Shown here piece by piece: positions 17,341 to 26,552 of a DNA stretch of 64,000 nucleotides; within the stretch, counting starts at the first letter, position 1; each line of letters starts with the position of its first letter. The notes below the pieces were generated by a model. That model did not search any database, had not been told where the DNA came from, and saw only the letters and a program-made list of their open reading frames with translations. Source of the DNA: Glutamicibacter protophormiae (GTDB taxonomy: Bacteria; Actinomycetota; Actinomycetes; Actinomycetales; Micrococcaceae). The stretch lies in contig NZ_BMPH01000016.1 in assembly GCF_014647495.1 (NCBI RefSeq), positions 1 to 64,000 on the forward strand. Direction: 5' to 3'. A program made the translations under genes and the position numbers.

Positions 17341-17709
17341 TTACCAGTCTTCTTCGTCGTCGGCCTCGGAGATGCCGAGTTCCGGCTCCTGCTCGAGGTC
17401 GAAGGTGTACCAGGCCTCGGTGAAGTCGGCCATGGCGTCCAGGGCGTCCTGCGCATCCGAGTCCAGCACCTCAAGCGCGTCGGGACTGTTGAGGATCGCG
17501 GTGATCGCCACGAACGGATGGTGCTCGAAGTAGTCGGTCGGGGTGGCGTCCTCGTTGAACGTCAGGTCCTCGCTCTGGGCGAAGAGATCAGTGTACTGAG
17601 CCACGGCCTCGGGCAACCTGGTCAGATTAATACCGGTCAGGGACTCATTGTAGATTTCGGCAGTGGCATCCGCCCACTGCTCAATGAGCTCCTCGCTCAT
17701 TTGTGCCAT
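17341..17709 (-). CDS. Acidic hypothetical protein
   Basis: Protein of 122 residues that I do not recognise. It begins MAQMSEELIEQWADATAEIY, is rich in Asp and Glu, and ends in the acidic stretch SEADDEEDW. No membrane segment, signal peptide or cysteine motif is visible; helices predominate. The start chosen has GAGGTGG eight bases upstream; an ATG three codons in is an alternative. It stands alone between a hairpin and a 416-base non-coding gap. An acidic cytosolic binding or adaptor role would be a guess. Confidence 0.7.
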   Translation of the reverse strand: MAQMSEELIEQWADATAEIYNESLTGINLTRLPEAVAQYTDLFAQSEDLTFNEDATPTDYFEHHPFVAITAILNSPDALEVLDSDAQDALDAMADFTEAWYTFDLEQEPELGISEADDEEDW

Positions 17710-18125
17710 CTGGTTTTCCACCTCGTGCTCGGGATGTGAACTGCTCGCGCAGTCCGGTAGCACTTCATCTTAAGCTGTCGCGTTCCCTGTGCCAAGACGG
17801 CTCGGACCATCGTGATCCATGCCTCGCGGCACCGGCCGCCAGGGCAGCCCGATGGCCGGCAGCGATGGCAGTTCCGGAAGCTCCGGTCGCCCGCCCCAGC
17901 TCCTCGGCGTCCGGCTCAACGCCGCTCCGCAGGCAGGCGCCGGGGGTCGTCCACGGCCCAACGGATCGACAAGCCCCGTTCTCCCTGCCGTAAAATCCAG
18001 CACAGCAGAGCAATGCCCCTTAAGGCATCCAGCGGATGCCTAAAAACGGCACCCGCTGGAATTATCTGCCTTCTGCACCGAAGGATTCCCCTCCGCACGA
18101 CGTGGTGCCGCACGGAATGGCATCC
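17710..18125. other. Intergenic gap, no gene
   Basis: About 416 bases without a supported gene. It contains a small hairpin, AGGCATCC-AGC-GGATGCCT at 18023-18041, without a T-tract, and a direct repeat of CCGCACG at 18091-18112. The sequence downstream of the ThDP enzyme gene may end transcription, but no classical terminator is clear. Confidence 0.4.
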
Positions 18126-19781
18126 CTAGTAGGCCTTGACGCCCTGCTCCACGATCAGGTGGATCAGCGCGAACTTCTTGTCCTCGTCGATGGCCTTCAG
18201 CGCCGCTTCCAGCGCCGCCGGCACCTCGGAATCCTGCTCCACGCGCACGCCGAATCCGCCGAAGGCCTGAGCCATGAGCGCGAAGTCCGGGTTGAGCAGC
18301 TGGGTGCCGGAGACACGCTCCGGGTACTGGCGCTCCTGGTGGGTGCGGATGGTTCCGTATTGCTGGTTATCCATGATGATCACCAGCGGGGTGGCGCCGT
18401 ACTGCGCCGCGGTGGCAAGCTCCTGCCCGTTCATGAGGAACTCGCCGTCGCCGGCGATGGTCACCACGCGGCGGTCGGGGTAGCTCAGGGACGCCGCCAC
18501 GGCGGAGGGGACCGAGTAGCCCATGGAGCCGTTGCGCGCCGAGATCATCGAGGCGTACCCGTTGGTCGGGAAGTAGCGGTGGGCCCAGTTGGTGTGCTCG
18601 CCCGCGCCGAAGGTCACCATTGCGTCCTCGGGCAGCGACTGGACCAGGTTGGCCATCATGGTCGCCATCTTGGCCTGCCCCGCGGAGGGGGTGGCCGGAG
18701 GAAGCTGCGCGAACTTTTCCTGCTCGCCGCGCATCCGCGAGGTCCATTCCTTCCACGAATCCTTGACCGGCAGGTCCATCAGCAGCAGATCGCGGACGAA
18801 CACATCAGGCTTGGCGACGATCTGGTGCGAGACCGGGCCCGAACGACCGCGCAGCGCGGGGTCGATGGTGACGATGAAGTTCTTCTTTTCCCAGTTCTGG
18901 CGGACGTTGAACCCGTCGGTGATCACATCGCCGGGCACGGTGCCCACGAAGATCAGCAGGTCGGTTTCCTCCAGCAGGTCGTAGGTCGGCTTGGGGCGCC
19001 CGTAGCCGATCGGTCCGACGTAGGACGGCGAGGTGAACGGAACGGTTCCTTCGCAGCGCCATTCCGCCGCGGCCGGCAGGCCGTGCTCCTCGAGCCAGCG
19101 GGTGAAGTCCGCTGCACCCTCATGCGACCAGTCGTTGCCGCCGAAAACGAACAGCGGCTTCTCGGATTCCTGGAGGGCGGTGTTCAGCGCCTTCCAGTCG
19201 GTGACGGTCATGCCGCCGGTGGCCACCGGGATCTCGGGGTGCAGTTCGGCGGAGATTTCCTGCTGGATGATGTCTTCGGGCAGTCCTACCACCACGGGGC
19301 CGGGGCGGCCGGACATGGCGGCGAACATGGCCTCGGCAACGATTTCGCTGGCGCGCTCGGCGTGGTCGAGGATCATCACGCGCTTGGCGCCGGTGCCGAA
19401 CCAGGCCTTTGGATCGAATTCCTGGAAGGCTTCCTTCTCACGGTGCTCGAAGGGGATCAGGCCGACAAACAGCACCAGCGGGGTGGAGTCCTGCCAAGCA
19501 GTGTGCAGTCCGACATGCGCGTTGGCCGCACCGGGACCGCGGGTCACCATGGCGATTCCCGGACGCTGGTGCAGCTTCCCGTCGGCTTCGGCCATGTAGG
19601 TTGCCCCGCCTTCATGGCGGCAAACGATCGTCTCAATCGAGGAATTGTGCAGCCCGTCGAGCACGTCGAGGTAGCTTTCCCCGGGAACGACATAGGTGCG
19701 CTCAACACCGTGCGCGGCGAGCGTATCGACAATTACATGTCCGGCAGATTTCCGCATCTGCGCTTGACCGTTTTCACTCAT
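18126..19781 (-). CDS. Thiamine pyrophosphate-dependent enzyme, acetolactate synthase-like
   Basis: Protein of 551 residues with the three-domain plan of the ThDP decarboxylase superfamily. The pyrimidine-binding domain has the catalytic Glu57 in CRHEGGATYMAEADG and the following TRGPGAANAHVGLHTAWQDS. The central domain carries KPLFVFGGNDWSHEGA. The pyrophosphate domain carries the Mg-ThDP motif GDGEFLMNG...MDNQQYGT. Family members include acetolactate synthases and 2-oxo acid decarboxylases; no regulatory small subunit is adjacent, which speaks against anabolic acetohydroxyacid synthase. It is divergent from a sodium:solute symporter, hinting that a 2-oxo acid or another imported carboxylate is its substrate. 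Start: ATG at 19781; a TTG two codons upstream is possible. Confidence 0.85.
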   Translation of the reverse strand: MSENGQAQMRKSAGHVIVDTLAAHGVERTYVVPGESYLDVLDGLHNSSIETIVCRHEGGATYMAEADGKLHQRPGIAMVTRGPGAANAHVGLHTAWQDSTPLVLFVGLIPFEHREKEAFQEFDPKAWFGTGAKRVMILDHAERASEIVAEAMFAAMSGRPGPVVVGLPEDIIQQEISAELHPEIPVATGGMTVTDWKALNTALQESEKPLFVFGGNDWSHEGAADFTRWLEEHGLPAAAEWRCEGTVPFTSPSYVGPIGYGRPKPTYDLLEETDLLIFVGTVPGDVITDGFNVRQNWEKKNFIVTIDPALRGRSGPVSHQIVAKPDVFVRDLLLMDLPVKDSWKEWTSRMRGEQEKFAQLPPATPSAGQAKMATMMANLVQSLPEDAMVTFGAGEHTNWAHRYFPTNGYASMISARNGSMGYSVPSAVAASLSYPDRRVVTIAGDGEFLMNGQELATAAQYGATPLVIIMDNQQYGTIRTHQERQYPERVSGTQLLNPDFALMAQAFGGFGVRVEQDSEVPAALEAALKAIDEDKKFALIHLIVEQGVKAY

Positions 19782-20147
19782 GTTCAAGGGGCGTCTTTCT
19801 GTTTCATGGTCGTCAGACGCAACTACGAGTTAAATGATCACTTTGACCGGGCGATGCAACGTTGCGTCGTTGAAAAACAGTACTAAATTTTGTTCGATTG
19901 CACATCATGAATACCGATTGCTACGCGAGTATGACACGATGCGCGAGTTCATGCATATGCCTGCTCATATTGTCCAGAGAATTCCAAAGAGTGGGACAGT
20001 GCGCTTCATCACTCGGATTCGGCCCGCATTGCCGACGCTGTTCCCACGGAAGTGTTGACCAGATCACTTTGGATCAATATCCTATTAGAAAACTAATGTT
20101 TACTTGCAGGCATCACCGGCTAGTCAAACCCTCCAGTAAGGCTCTCC
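19782..20147. promoter_or_regulatory. Divergent control region of ThDP enzyme and symporter
   Basis: A 366-base gap, AT-richer than its surroundings, between divergent genes. It holds a palindrome centred on GCAACGTTGC at 19852-19869 (CGATGCAAC facing GTTGCGTCG, eight of nine pairs), with a central CG as in LacI-family operators. No LacI-type gene is in the window. Confidence 0.45.
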
Positions 20148-21668
20148 ATGGAATACATCAACGGAACGATCGTCGCGGTCTATCTCGCGGCCATGCTGGC
20201 CTTCGGCTGGTGGGGCAAGTCCCGTACCAAAAACAGCAGCGACTACTTGGTAGCCGGACGCCGACTGGGTCCGCTGCTCTACACCGGCACCATGGCCGCG
20301 GTGGTCCTGGGCGGCGCGTCCACCGTGGGCGGCGTAGGGCTGGGCTACAAGTGGGGCATCTCTGGCCTGTGGCTTGTCGCTGCGATCGGCGCCGGCGTCA
20401 TCCTGTTGTCCCTGGCGTTCGCCCCGACGCTGCAGAAGCTGAAGGTCTTCACGGTCTCCCAGATGCTCAGCCTGCGCTACGGCAGCAAGTCGGCCACGAA
20501 CACTTCCGGCATCGTGATGCTGGCCTATACGCTGATGCTGTGTGCGACCTCGACCAGCGCCTATGCCACGATCTTCGTGGTGCTCTTCGACTGGGAGAAG
20601 TGGGTGGCGATCGCCGTGGGCGGAGCCATCGTGGTCATCTACTCGACCATCGGCGGCATGTGGTCCATTACCTTGGCCGATCAGGTGCAGTTCGTCATCA
20701 AGACCATTGGCATCTTCGCGCTGATGCTGCCGTTCTCGCTGAATGCGGCCGGCGGCATGGACGGAATCCGCGAGCGCATCGGCGCCGAGTTCTTCGACAT
20801 CACCGGCATCGGGCTGCAGTCCATCATCACGTACTTCGTGGTCTACACCCTGGGCCTGCTGATCGGACAGGACATCTGGCAGCGCGTGTTCACCGCCAAG
20901 ACCCCGAAGGTCGCCCGCTGGGGCGGCACCACCGCCGGCATCTACTGCATCATCTATGGCATCGCCGGCGCCCTGATCGGCATGGCCGCCCGAGTGGCGC
21001 TGCCGGACATCGCCGGGGCAGACACCAACAAGGACGTCGTCTACGCCGAGGTCGCCACGCAGCTGCTGCCGGTGGCCGTGGGCGGCCTGGTCATGGCCGC
21101 GGCCGTGGCCGCAATGATGTCCACCGCCTCCGGCGCGCTGATCGCAGCGGCCACGGTGGCCCGCACCGACGTCACCCCGTTCGTCGCCGGCTGGTTCGGG
21201 CGCGCCATCGAGGTGAACACGGACGAGAACCCGGAGCACGACGTGCGCGCGAACCGCATCTGGGTGCTGGTGCTCGGCGTAGTGACGGTGTCGCTGGCCA
21301 TCCTGGTGGACGACGTGGTCGCGGCGTTGACCATCGCCTACGACATCCTGGTCGGCGGCCTGCTGGTCGCAATCATCGGCGGCCTGCTGTGGAAGCGCGG
21401 CAACGGCCTCGGGGCCACCGCCTCCATGGCGGCCGGCACGCTGGTCACCTTGGGCACCATGATCGTGCTGGAGATCCAGGCCGAGAACAAGTTCGACGGC
21501 GTCTACGCGAACGAGCCGATCTACTTCGGCCTGATCGCCTCCGCGCTGACCTTCATCGTGGTGTCGCTGGCCTCCAGGCCCACCGATTCCGGGGTGCTCG
21601 CGCACTGGAACCAGCGGGTCTCCGGCAAATCGCTGGAGGAGGGCGTCGCGGCGGAAAGCCGCGGCTAG
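20148..21668 (+). CDS. Sodium:solute symporter (SSS family)
   Basis: Integral membrane protein of 506 residues with about 13 transmembrane helices. The family pattern is visible: GKSRTKNSSDYLVAGRRLGP early, GGASTVGGVGLGYKWGISG in the second helix pair, YAEVATQLLPVAVGGLVMAAAVAAMMSTASGALIAA later, the last being the SSS signature region. It imports an organic solute with Na+. Divergent from the ThDP enzyme and sharing its control region, it is probably the uptake route for that enzyme's substrate or a precursor. Substrate unknown; monocarboxylates and proline are common in this family. Confidence 0.88.
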   Translation: MEYINGTIVAVYLAAMLAFGWWGKSRTKNSSDYLVAGRRLGPLLYTGTMAAVVLGGASTVGGVGLGYKWGISGLWLVAAIGAGVILLSLAFAPTLQKLKVFTVSQMLSLRYGSKSATNTSGIVMLAYTLMLCATSTSAYATIFVVLFDWEKWVAIAVGGAIVVIYSTIGGMWSITLADQVQFVIKTIGIFALMLPFSLNAAGGMDGIRERIGAEFFDITGIGLQSIITYFVVYTLGLLIGQDIWQRVFTAKTPKVARWGGTTAGIYCIIYGIAGALIGMAARVALPDIAGADTNKDVVYAEVATQLLPVAVGGLVMAAAVAAMMSTASGALIAAATVARTDVTPFVAGWFGRAIEVNTDENPEHDVRANRIWVLVLGVVTVSLAILVDDVVAALTIAYDILVGGLLVAIIGGLLWKRGNGLGATASMAAGTLVTLGTMIVLEIQAENKFDGVYANEPIYFGLIASALTFIVVSLASRPTDSGVLAHWNQRVSGKSLEEGVAAESRG

Positions 21669-21685
21669 CCGGCTCATTAACCGCG

Positions 21686-21731
21686 AAAGCATCGAGCCAC
21701 CGGCCCCATGGGGCCGGTGGCTCGATGCTTT
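21686..21731. terminator. 46-bp perfect palindromic bidirectional terminator
   Basis: Left arm 21686-21708 and right arm 21709-21731 are exact reverse complements, starting AAAGCATCGAGCCACCGG. Each strand ends in a short T-tract. It separates the convergent symporter and purA genes. Confidence 0.9.
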
Positions 21732-21739
21732 TCTCCTGT

Positions 21740-23035
21740 TTAGAGCGTGTCGCTCAGCAGGTCGTGGCGCACGATGGTCTGGTCGCGGTCCGGACCCACG
21801 CCGATGGCGGAGATGCGGGTACCGCTGATCTTCTCCAGGGCCAGGATGTAGTTCCGGGCGTTCTCCGGCAGGTCCTCCAGGGTCTTGGCACCCGAGATGT
21901 CCTCGGTCCAGCCCGGGAAGTACTCGAAGATCGGCTTCGCATGGTGGAAGTCGGTCTGGGTCATCGGCATTTCGTCGTGGCGCACGCCGTCCACGTCGTA
22001 GGCCACGCAGACCGGGATCTGCTCGATGTTCGTCAGCACGTCCAGCTTGGTGACGAAGTAGTCGGTGAAGCCGTTCACGCGCGAGGCGTGGCGGGCCAGC
22101 ACGGCGTCGTACCAGCCGCAGCGGCGCGGACGGCCGGTGTTCACGCCGAATTCGCCGCCGGTCTTCTGCAGGTACTCGCCCATTTCATCGAACAGCTCGG
22201 TCGGGAACGGACCTGCGCCCACGCGGGTGGTGTAGGCCTTGATGATGCCGATGGAGCGGGTGATGCGGGTCGGGCCGATGCCCGAGCCCACCGAGGCGCC
22301 GCCAGCGGTCGGGTTGGAGGAGGTCACGAACGGGTAGGTGCCGTGGTCGACGTCCAGGAAGGTGGCCTGGCCGCCCTCCATAAGCACAACCTTGCCCTCG
22401 TCCAGCGCCTTGTTCAGCACGTAGGTGGAGTCGATGACCAGCGGGCGCAGGCGGTCGGCATAGGACAGGAAGTACTGCACGATGTCCTCGACGATGACGC
22501 TGCGGCGGTTGTAGATCTTGACCAGCAGTTCGTTCTTCTGGCGCAGTGCGCCTTCGACCTTCTGGCGCAGGATGGATTCGTCGAAGACGTCCTGCACGCG
22601 GATGCCCAGGCGTCCGACCTTGTCCATGTAGGCGGGGCCGATGCCGCGGCCGGTGGTGCCGATGGCGCGCTTGCCCAGGAAGCGTTCGGTCACCTTGTCC
22701 ATGGTCTGGTGGTACGGAGCCACCAGGTGGGCGTTCGCCGAGACACGCAGACGCGAGGTATCCGCGCCGCGGGATTCCAGGCCTTCGATTTCCGCGAAGA
22801 GGGCTTCCAGATTCACCACGCAGCCGTTGCCGATAATCGGGTTGGTGTTAGGGGAAAGAATGCCGGCCGGCAGGAGCTTGAGCTCGTACTTTTCACCGTT
22901 AACGACCACCGTGTGCCCGGCGTTGTTGCCGCCGTTGGGCTTCACTACATAGTCGACCTTGCCACCGAGCAGGTCGGTGGCCTTTCCTTTACCCTCATCG
23001 CCCCACTGGGCTCCGACGATCACGATTGCTGGCAT
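21740..23035 (-). CDS. purA: Adenylosuccinate synthetase
   Basis: Purine enzyme of 431 residues that makes adenylosuccinate from IMP, aspartate and GTP. The N-terminal GTP/IMP loop [18 protein letters not shown] holds the catalytic Asp and the P-loop-like GDEGKGK. Other conserved blocks are [47 protein letters not shown] and the aspartate-binding loop region near [14 protein letters not shown]. The start is the ATG preceded by GGGAGGAT. It stands alone, ending at a shared terminator. Confidence 0.97.
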   Translation of the reverse strand: MPAIVIVGAQWGDEGKGKATDLLGGKVDYVVKPNGGNNAGHTVVVNGEKYELKLLPAGILSPNTNPIIGNGCVVNLEALFAEIEGLESRGADTSRLRVSANAHLVAPYHQTMDKVTERFLGKRAIGTTGRGIGPAYMDKVGRLGIRVQDVFDESILRQKVEGALRQKNELLVKIYNRRSVIVEDIVQYFLSYADRLRPLVIDSTYVLNKALDEGKVVLMEGGQATFLDVDHGTYPFVTSSNPTAGGASVGSGIGPTRITRSIGIIKAYTTRVGAGPFPTELFDEMGEYLQKTGGEFGVNTGRPRRCGWYDAVLARHASRVNGFTDYFVTKLDVLTNIEQIPVCVAYDVDGVRHDEMPMTQTDFHHAKPIFEYFPGWTEDISGAKTLEDLPENARNYILALEKISGTRISAIGVGPDRDQTIVRHDLLSDTL

Positions 23036-23395
23036 GGGATCCTCCCCCTTGCATAAAAAGCAGCGGTTGCGGCGTGCTTCGCGCCGGCCCGGCACGGTAC
23101 CGGGCAAAAAATATGCCCCTGTTCTGCTCACTTGCCCGAGCTGGGCAACGCAAGAGTTAGGGGCTCTTACGACCAAAGTTTACCGAACCGCTAGCGGAAG
23201 TGCGAGCCGGGAGGCCTCCCGGCGCGTGGCGGGCTGCTTTCAAGGGGGTCGAGAAACCCGGAAAGACGGTATACGTTGGGCTTCAATTCACTCCACAGTC
23301 TTGATTAATCCTCAAGCTACGGCAGTATGGAAAGACGGCGTCGAATAGTCATTTGCACCGCACCGTCTGGACCGCACACAACGCAAGGACAACCG

Positions 23396-24175
23396 ATGAA
23401 AACGCAGCCCCGCCTTCTGGCTCTCATTCCGCTGGTGGCATTGCTCGCCGCCTGCACCTCGGGCTCCCCGGACGCCCCGGCCGGCGATTCGCCCACCGCG
23501 TCCGAAACCCCCACGGCCGCATCATCCACCCCGGCAGCTTCAACTACCGCGAGCGCAACCGCAACCCGGCCATCGCCGAGCCCCAGCGCCACCGAAACCG
23601 GGACCGAAGACGTCGACACCAGCGACTGGAAGACCTTCACCGCCCACGGCATCTCTTTCAAGTACCCGGGCAACTGGACCATCCGCATGGACGATTCCGA
23701 CTACGATCCGGCCCCGGATCCGGACAATCCCTATCAGGATTGGGACATCGTCACCGAGAAGGGCCACTCCATCGCCACGTTCGAGGCGAATTCAGCCAAG
23801 GACACCGATGGCGACCGCGCAACCTACAAGCGCACCACCCTGGACACCGAGAAGGTTCCGGCCACGCTGCACACCCCCGCAGTGTTCGTCGCCGAGAGAT
23901 TCGTCCAGTCGGAACCGGGCGATGACTCCAAGGACGAAAAGTTCGTCATGTTCCTGAGCACCAAAGATCGGGCCGAGGACCGCGGCACGGACCCGGCGTT
24001 GTCCTATTTCATGCCCGTCGCCGACCTCTATTCGATCTTCGAGTCCGATGGCGATCTGCCCGAGGCCCTGGGGATCGACGACGACCACGTGACGATGGAA
24101 GCCGCGCAGCAAATCATGAAATCTCAGGAGTACCGCACACTGAAGGCCATGATGCTCAGTGTCTCCGCCAAGTGA
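23396..24175 (+). CDS. Hypothetical secreted lipoprotein
   Basis: Protein of 259 residues, exported through a lipoprotein signal (LLAAC, Cys20). A Ser/Thr/Ala/Pro-rich linker, roughly residues 21-75, is typical of surface-tethered actinobacterial lipoproteins. The folded part begins TSDWKTFTAHGISFKYPGNW, a PsbP/LpqN-like opening often seen in lipoproteins of unknown function. AAGGA precedes the ATG by seven bases. No catalytic motif is visible. The following MerR gene has its own promoter inside the 3' end of the spacer, so the two need not be an operon. Confidence 0.8.
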   Translation: MKTQPRLLALIPLVALLAACTSGSPDAPAGDSPTASETPTAASSTPAASTTASATATRPSPSPSATETGTEDVDTSDWKTFTAHGISFKYPGNWTIRMDDSDYDPAPDPDNPYQDWDIVTEKGHSIATFEANSAKDTDGDRATYKRTTLDTEKVPATLHTPAVFVAERFVQSEPGDDSKDEKFVMFLSTKDRAEDRGTDPALSYFMPVADLYSIFESDGDLPEALGIDDDHVTMEAAQQIMKSQEYRTLKAMMLSVSAK

Positions 24176-24196
24176 CCGCGAAAACCCAGGAGGGCC

Positions 24197-24227
24197 TTGA
24201 CCCTGACACGGTGTCAGACGGGATAAC
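24197..24227 (+). promoter_or_regulatory. MerR-type promoter with long spacer and dyad
   Basis: TTGACC at 24197-24202 and GATAAC at 24222-24227 are 19 bases apart, the long spacing typical of MerR-activated promoters. The spacer holds a perfect 7-bp dyad, CTGACAC-G-GTGTCAG at 24203-24217. The -10 ends seven bases before the ATG at 24235, so the message is probably leaderless. Confidence 0.8.
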
Positions 24228-24234
24228 TGAAGAC

Positions 24235-25032
24235 ATGTTAACCATTGGGCAATTCGCGCAGATCGGCCAGGTGACCCACCGGATGCTTCGGCACTGGGAC
24301 ACCGCTGGCCTCCTGGTCCCCGCCCACGTGGATCAGGCCAGCGGCTATCGATCCTACGATCCCTCGCAACTGCACCGGTTGCACCGGATCGTTGCCCTGC
24401 GTCAGCTGGGGTTCGGACTGGCGGAAATCTCGCTGATGCTCGAAGGCGCAGCAGACCTCGAACGGCTCAAGGACCTGCTGGAAGCCCGCAGGTCGGATGT
24501 CGCCGCCGAGTACGAACTGGCGACTACCAGACTGGCGGATGTCCAACGCCGGCTGGACCTCATCGAACAGGAGCACCACATGTCCCGGATTGAACTCATC
24601 GACAAGCCGCTGCCAGCGCTGCGGCTCGCCGCGCTGACACGCACCGTGCAGTCCCAGCCCGAAATCGCGGGCGTCATCGGCGGCATGTTCGCCCAAATCG
24701 AGGCCGCGCTTCCCGAAATTCCCGACTCCATGGCCATTGCCCGGTACCGTTCGGTCGAAGATGGGCTTGAGGTCACGGCGGGTTTCGAGTATGCCGGGCC
24801 GGCAGTGGCCGGATGCGACATCGTTGAGCTTGGCGCCGAGCCAGCCGCGCTGTGCGGGGTGCATCTGGGCTCCATGGACCGTATCCACGAAAGCTGGCAG
24901 GCGGTGCACCAGGAAATCCTGGACCGGGGTTCGGCCCCCAGCGGACCTTGCCGCGAACTGTACGTGCGATCTGAACCGGCGGACCAGTCCGATTGGGTCA
25001 CCGAGCTGCAGCAGCCCTACGCACGGAGCTAG
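24235..25032 (+). CDS. MerR-family regulator with GyrI-like ligand-binding domain
   Basis: Protein of 265 residues. The N-terminal winged helix is classic MerR (LTIGQFAQIGQVTHRMLRHWD, then GYRSYDPSQLHRLHRIVALRQLGF), followed by a coiled dimerisation helix to about residue 125. The C-terminal part from about 130 resembles the GyrI/BmrR effector-binding fold, which senses hydrophobic compounds. A GTG at 24172 in the same frame would overlap the lipoprotein stop, but it lies upstream of the promoter at 24197-24227, so I chose the ATG at 24235. Autoregulation is inferred from the dyad. The convergent DMT exporter is a possible additional target. Confidence 0.88.
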   Translation: MLTIGQFAQIGQVTHRMLRHWDTAGLLVPAHVDQASGYRSYDPSQLHRLHRIVALRQLGFGLAEISLMLEGAADLERLKDLLEARRSDVAAEYELATTRLADVQRRLDLIEQEHHMSRIELIDKPLPALRLAALTRTVQSQPEIAGVIGGMFAQIEAALPEIPDSMAIARYRSVEDGLEVTAGFEYAGPAVAGCDIVELGAEPAALCGVHLGSMDRIHESWQAVHQEILDRGSAPSGPCRELYVRSEPADQSDWVTELQQPYARS

Positions 25033-25973
25033 TCGACGTCCAGCAGCACGCCGGCTCGCCGTGGCGCCCGGGAACGGGGCCGGGGCCGCAGAAGCAGGAC
25101 AACCAGCGCCGCGGCAATCAGAACCATGCCCACCCACCCCATCAGGCCCACGCGCTCACCCAGCAGGAACACGGCGAGCGCCGCGGCAACGGCAGGTTCG
25201 CTGAGCGTGACGGTGGTTGCGGTACTGGCCGGCACCCTGGACAGGGCGATTCCGAACAGGATGTAGCCCAGGAACATCGGGACCAGAGCCAGATAGGCGG
25301 CGACCGCGAAATTCAACGGATCCTGTACCAGCGGCGCCCCGGTGGCCAGCAGCACCGGCATCAGCAGCAAACCTCCCAGGCCGAAGACCGCCCCCACCGC
25401 TGCCTTCCGTGGAATCCCGTTGGCCATCAGCCGTCCGGCGGCCCAGGAGTAGACCGCGTAGCTGGCCCCGGCGGCAAGCCCCAGCAGGCAGCTGGCAATG
25501 ACGGTTCCGGCTGTGCCGCCATCCCCCGCGGCCCTGGCGAATCCCAGCAGCGTACTGCCGGCGATGCCCAGCGCCGCCGCCAGATACCAGCGGGAGGTGA
25601 GCTTGATTCCGTCGATGAACCGCTCAAGAAGCCCGGAAAACAGCGGTGCGGTCCCCAGCGAAATCACGGTTCCCAGGGCGACGCCGCCCAGATGCATGGA
25701 CGAATAGAAGGCCAGCGGATAAACCAGGATGCCCAGGGCCCCGAGAAAAACCAGGCGTCGGTTGATCACCAACGGGATTCGGGCTGCCTTCATGGAACGC
25801 GCGCCGAGCACCGCTTGGAGCAGCCCGCCGATACCGAGGGAGGCCGCCCCGATAGCCAGGGGCGAGACGTCGCGGGCCTGCGCCGCGGCGGTGCCGGTGG
25901 TCCCCCAGAGCACCGAAGCCGCCAGCAGCATCAGCACCGCCGCGCTTTGTCCTCCTCCGGCGGGGCCCTTCAC
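25029..25973 (-). CDS. EamA/DMT-family transporter
   Basis: Membrane protein of 314 residues with about ten hydrophobic segments arranged as two EamA repeats. Landmarks are LAASVLWGTTGTAAAQ in the first helix, LVINRRLVFLGALGILVYPLAFYSSMH, and late YLALVPMFLGYILFGIALSRVPAS with LSEPAVAAALAVFLLGE. Such proteins export amino acids, metabolites or drugs. The start is GTG overlapping the TetR stop by four bases, so regulator and transporter form a coupled pair read from the tandem-operator promoter at 26553-26604. Its 3' end overlaps the convergent MerR gene by four bases. Confidence 0.88.
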   Translation of the reverse strand: MKGPAGGGQSAAVLMLLAASVLWGTTGTAAAQARDVSPLAIGAASLGIGGLLQAVLGARSMKAARIPLVINRRLVFLGALGILVYPLAFYSSMHLGGVALGTVISLGTAPLFSGLLERFIDGIKLTSRWYLAAALGIAGSTLLGFARAAGDGGTAGTVIASCLLGLAAGASYAVYSWAAGRLMANGIPRKAAVGAVFGLGGLLLMPVLLATGAPLVQDPLNFAVAAYLALVPMFLGYILFGIALSRVPASTATTVTLSEPAVAAALAVFLLGERVGLMGWVGMVLIAAALVVLLLRPRPRSRAPRRAGVLLDVD

Positions 25974-26539
25974 AGGGCACGCACCATGCTGGTGATCAGC
26001 GACTTGGCACGGTGCAGCAACTCGCTGTGGCCTTCCAGCCCGGCACGGGAGATGGCGCCCTCAAGCAGGAAAGAGATCTGTTCGGCGAGCGCGGCGGCCT
26101 GCCGGGAATCGGTCAGCGATTCCAGATGCTCGCGGAGCAGGTCTTCCACTTGGGCCTTGTGCCCGGCCACGATGGCTCGACCGGGGTCTCCAGCCGGCAG
26201 CTCGGCGGCCGCGTTCAGCAGCCCGCAGCCGCGGAAACCGTGCTCGTAGCCGGCTTCGGCATGGTCAAGGTAGGCGTCCACGATGGCCAGCACGCCGCCA
26301 ACCGGATCCGAGGACGCATCGAGCCGGGCGCGATAAAGTTCGAGCCATTCTTCGTGGCGGGCCCGCAGGTAGGCCGCGACCAGACCCGATTTGGATTCGA
26401 AATTGTTGTAGAGGCTCATCTTGGCCACGCCGGCTTCTGCGATGACGGCGTCGATGCCGGTGGCGGAAATGCCGTGGGCGTAGAAAAGCCGCGCTGCGGC
26501 ATCCAGGAGCTTGGACCGGGCATCGAGGCGCGGGGACAT
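25970..26539 (-). CDS. TetR-family transcriptional regulator
   Basis: Repressor of 189 residues. The N-terminal helix-turn-helix is seen in KLLDAAARLFYAHGISATGIDAVIAEAGVAKMSLYNNFESKSGLVAAYL. The C-terminal ligand domain is of the TetR_C type found in AcrR-like sensors. The start is the ATG behind GGAGGTT; three 16-bp operators follow immediately upstream, so the protein almost certainly represses itself and the coupled exporter gene. The ligand is unknown but probably the exporter's substrate. Confidence 0.9.
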   Translation of the reverse strand: MSPRLDARSKLLDAAARLFYAHGISATGIDAVIAEAGVAKMSLYNNFESKSGLVAAYLRARHEEWLELYRARLDASSDPVGGVLAIVDAYLDHAEAGYEHGFRGCGLLNAAAELPAGDPGRAIVAGHKAQVEDLLREHLESLTDSRQAAALAEQISFLLEGAISRAGLEGHSELLHRAKSLITSMVRAL

Positions 26540-26552
26540 GTGAACCTCCAAC

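Noticed and set aside
18023-18041. Hairpin AGGCATCC-AGC-GGATGCCT as terminator of the gene at 17341 or 18126
   Set aside because: There is no T-tract in the right orientation for either gene; kept only as a note on the gap.
18036-19886. A 616-codon plus-strand frame opposite the ThDP enzyme
   Set aside because: The minus-strand enzyme has all catalytic motifs; the plus-strand product is compositionally a shadow.
19898-23056. A 1052-codon open frame on the plus strand across the symporter and opposite purA
   Set aside because: It is read against purA and out of frame with the symporter, both certain; its product is low-complexity and Arg/His/Gly-rich as expected from GC-rich shadows.
24172-24234. 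GTG start for the MerR gene overlapping the lipoprotein stop
   Set aside because: The MerR-type promoter with its dyad lies between this GTG and the ATG at 24235, where the family's N-terminus begins.
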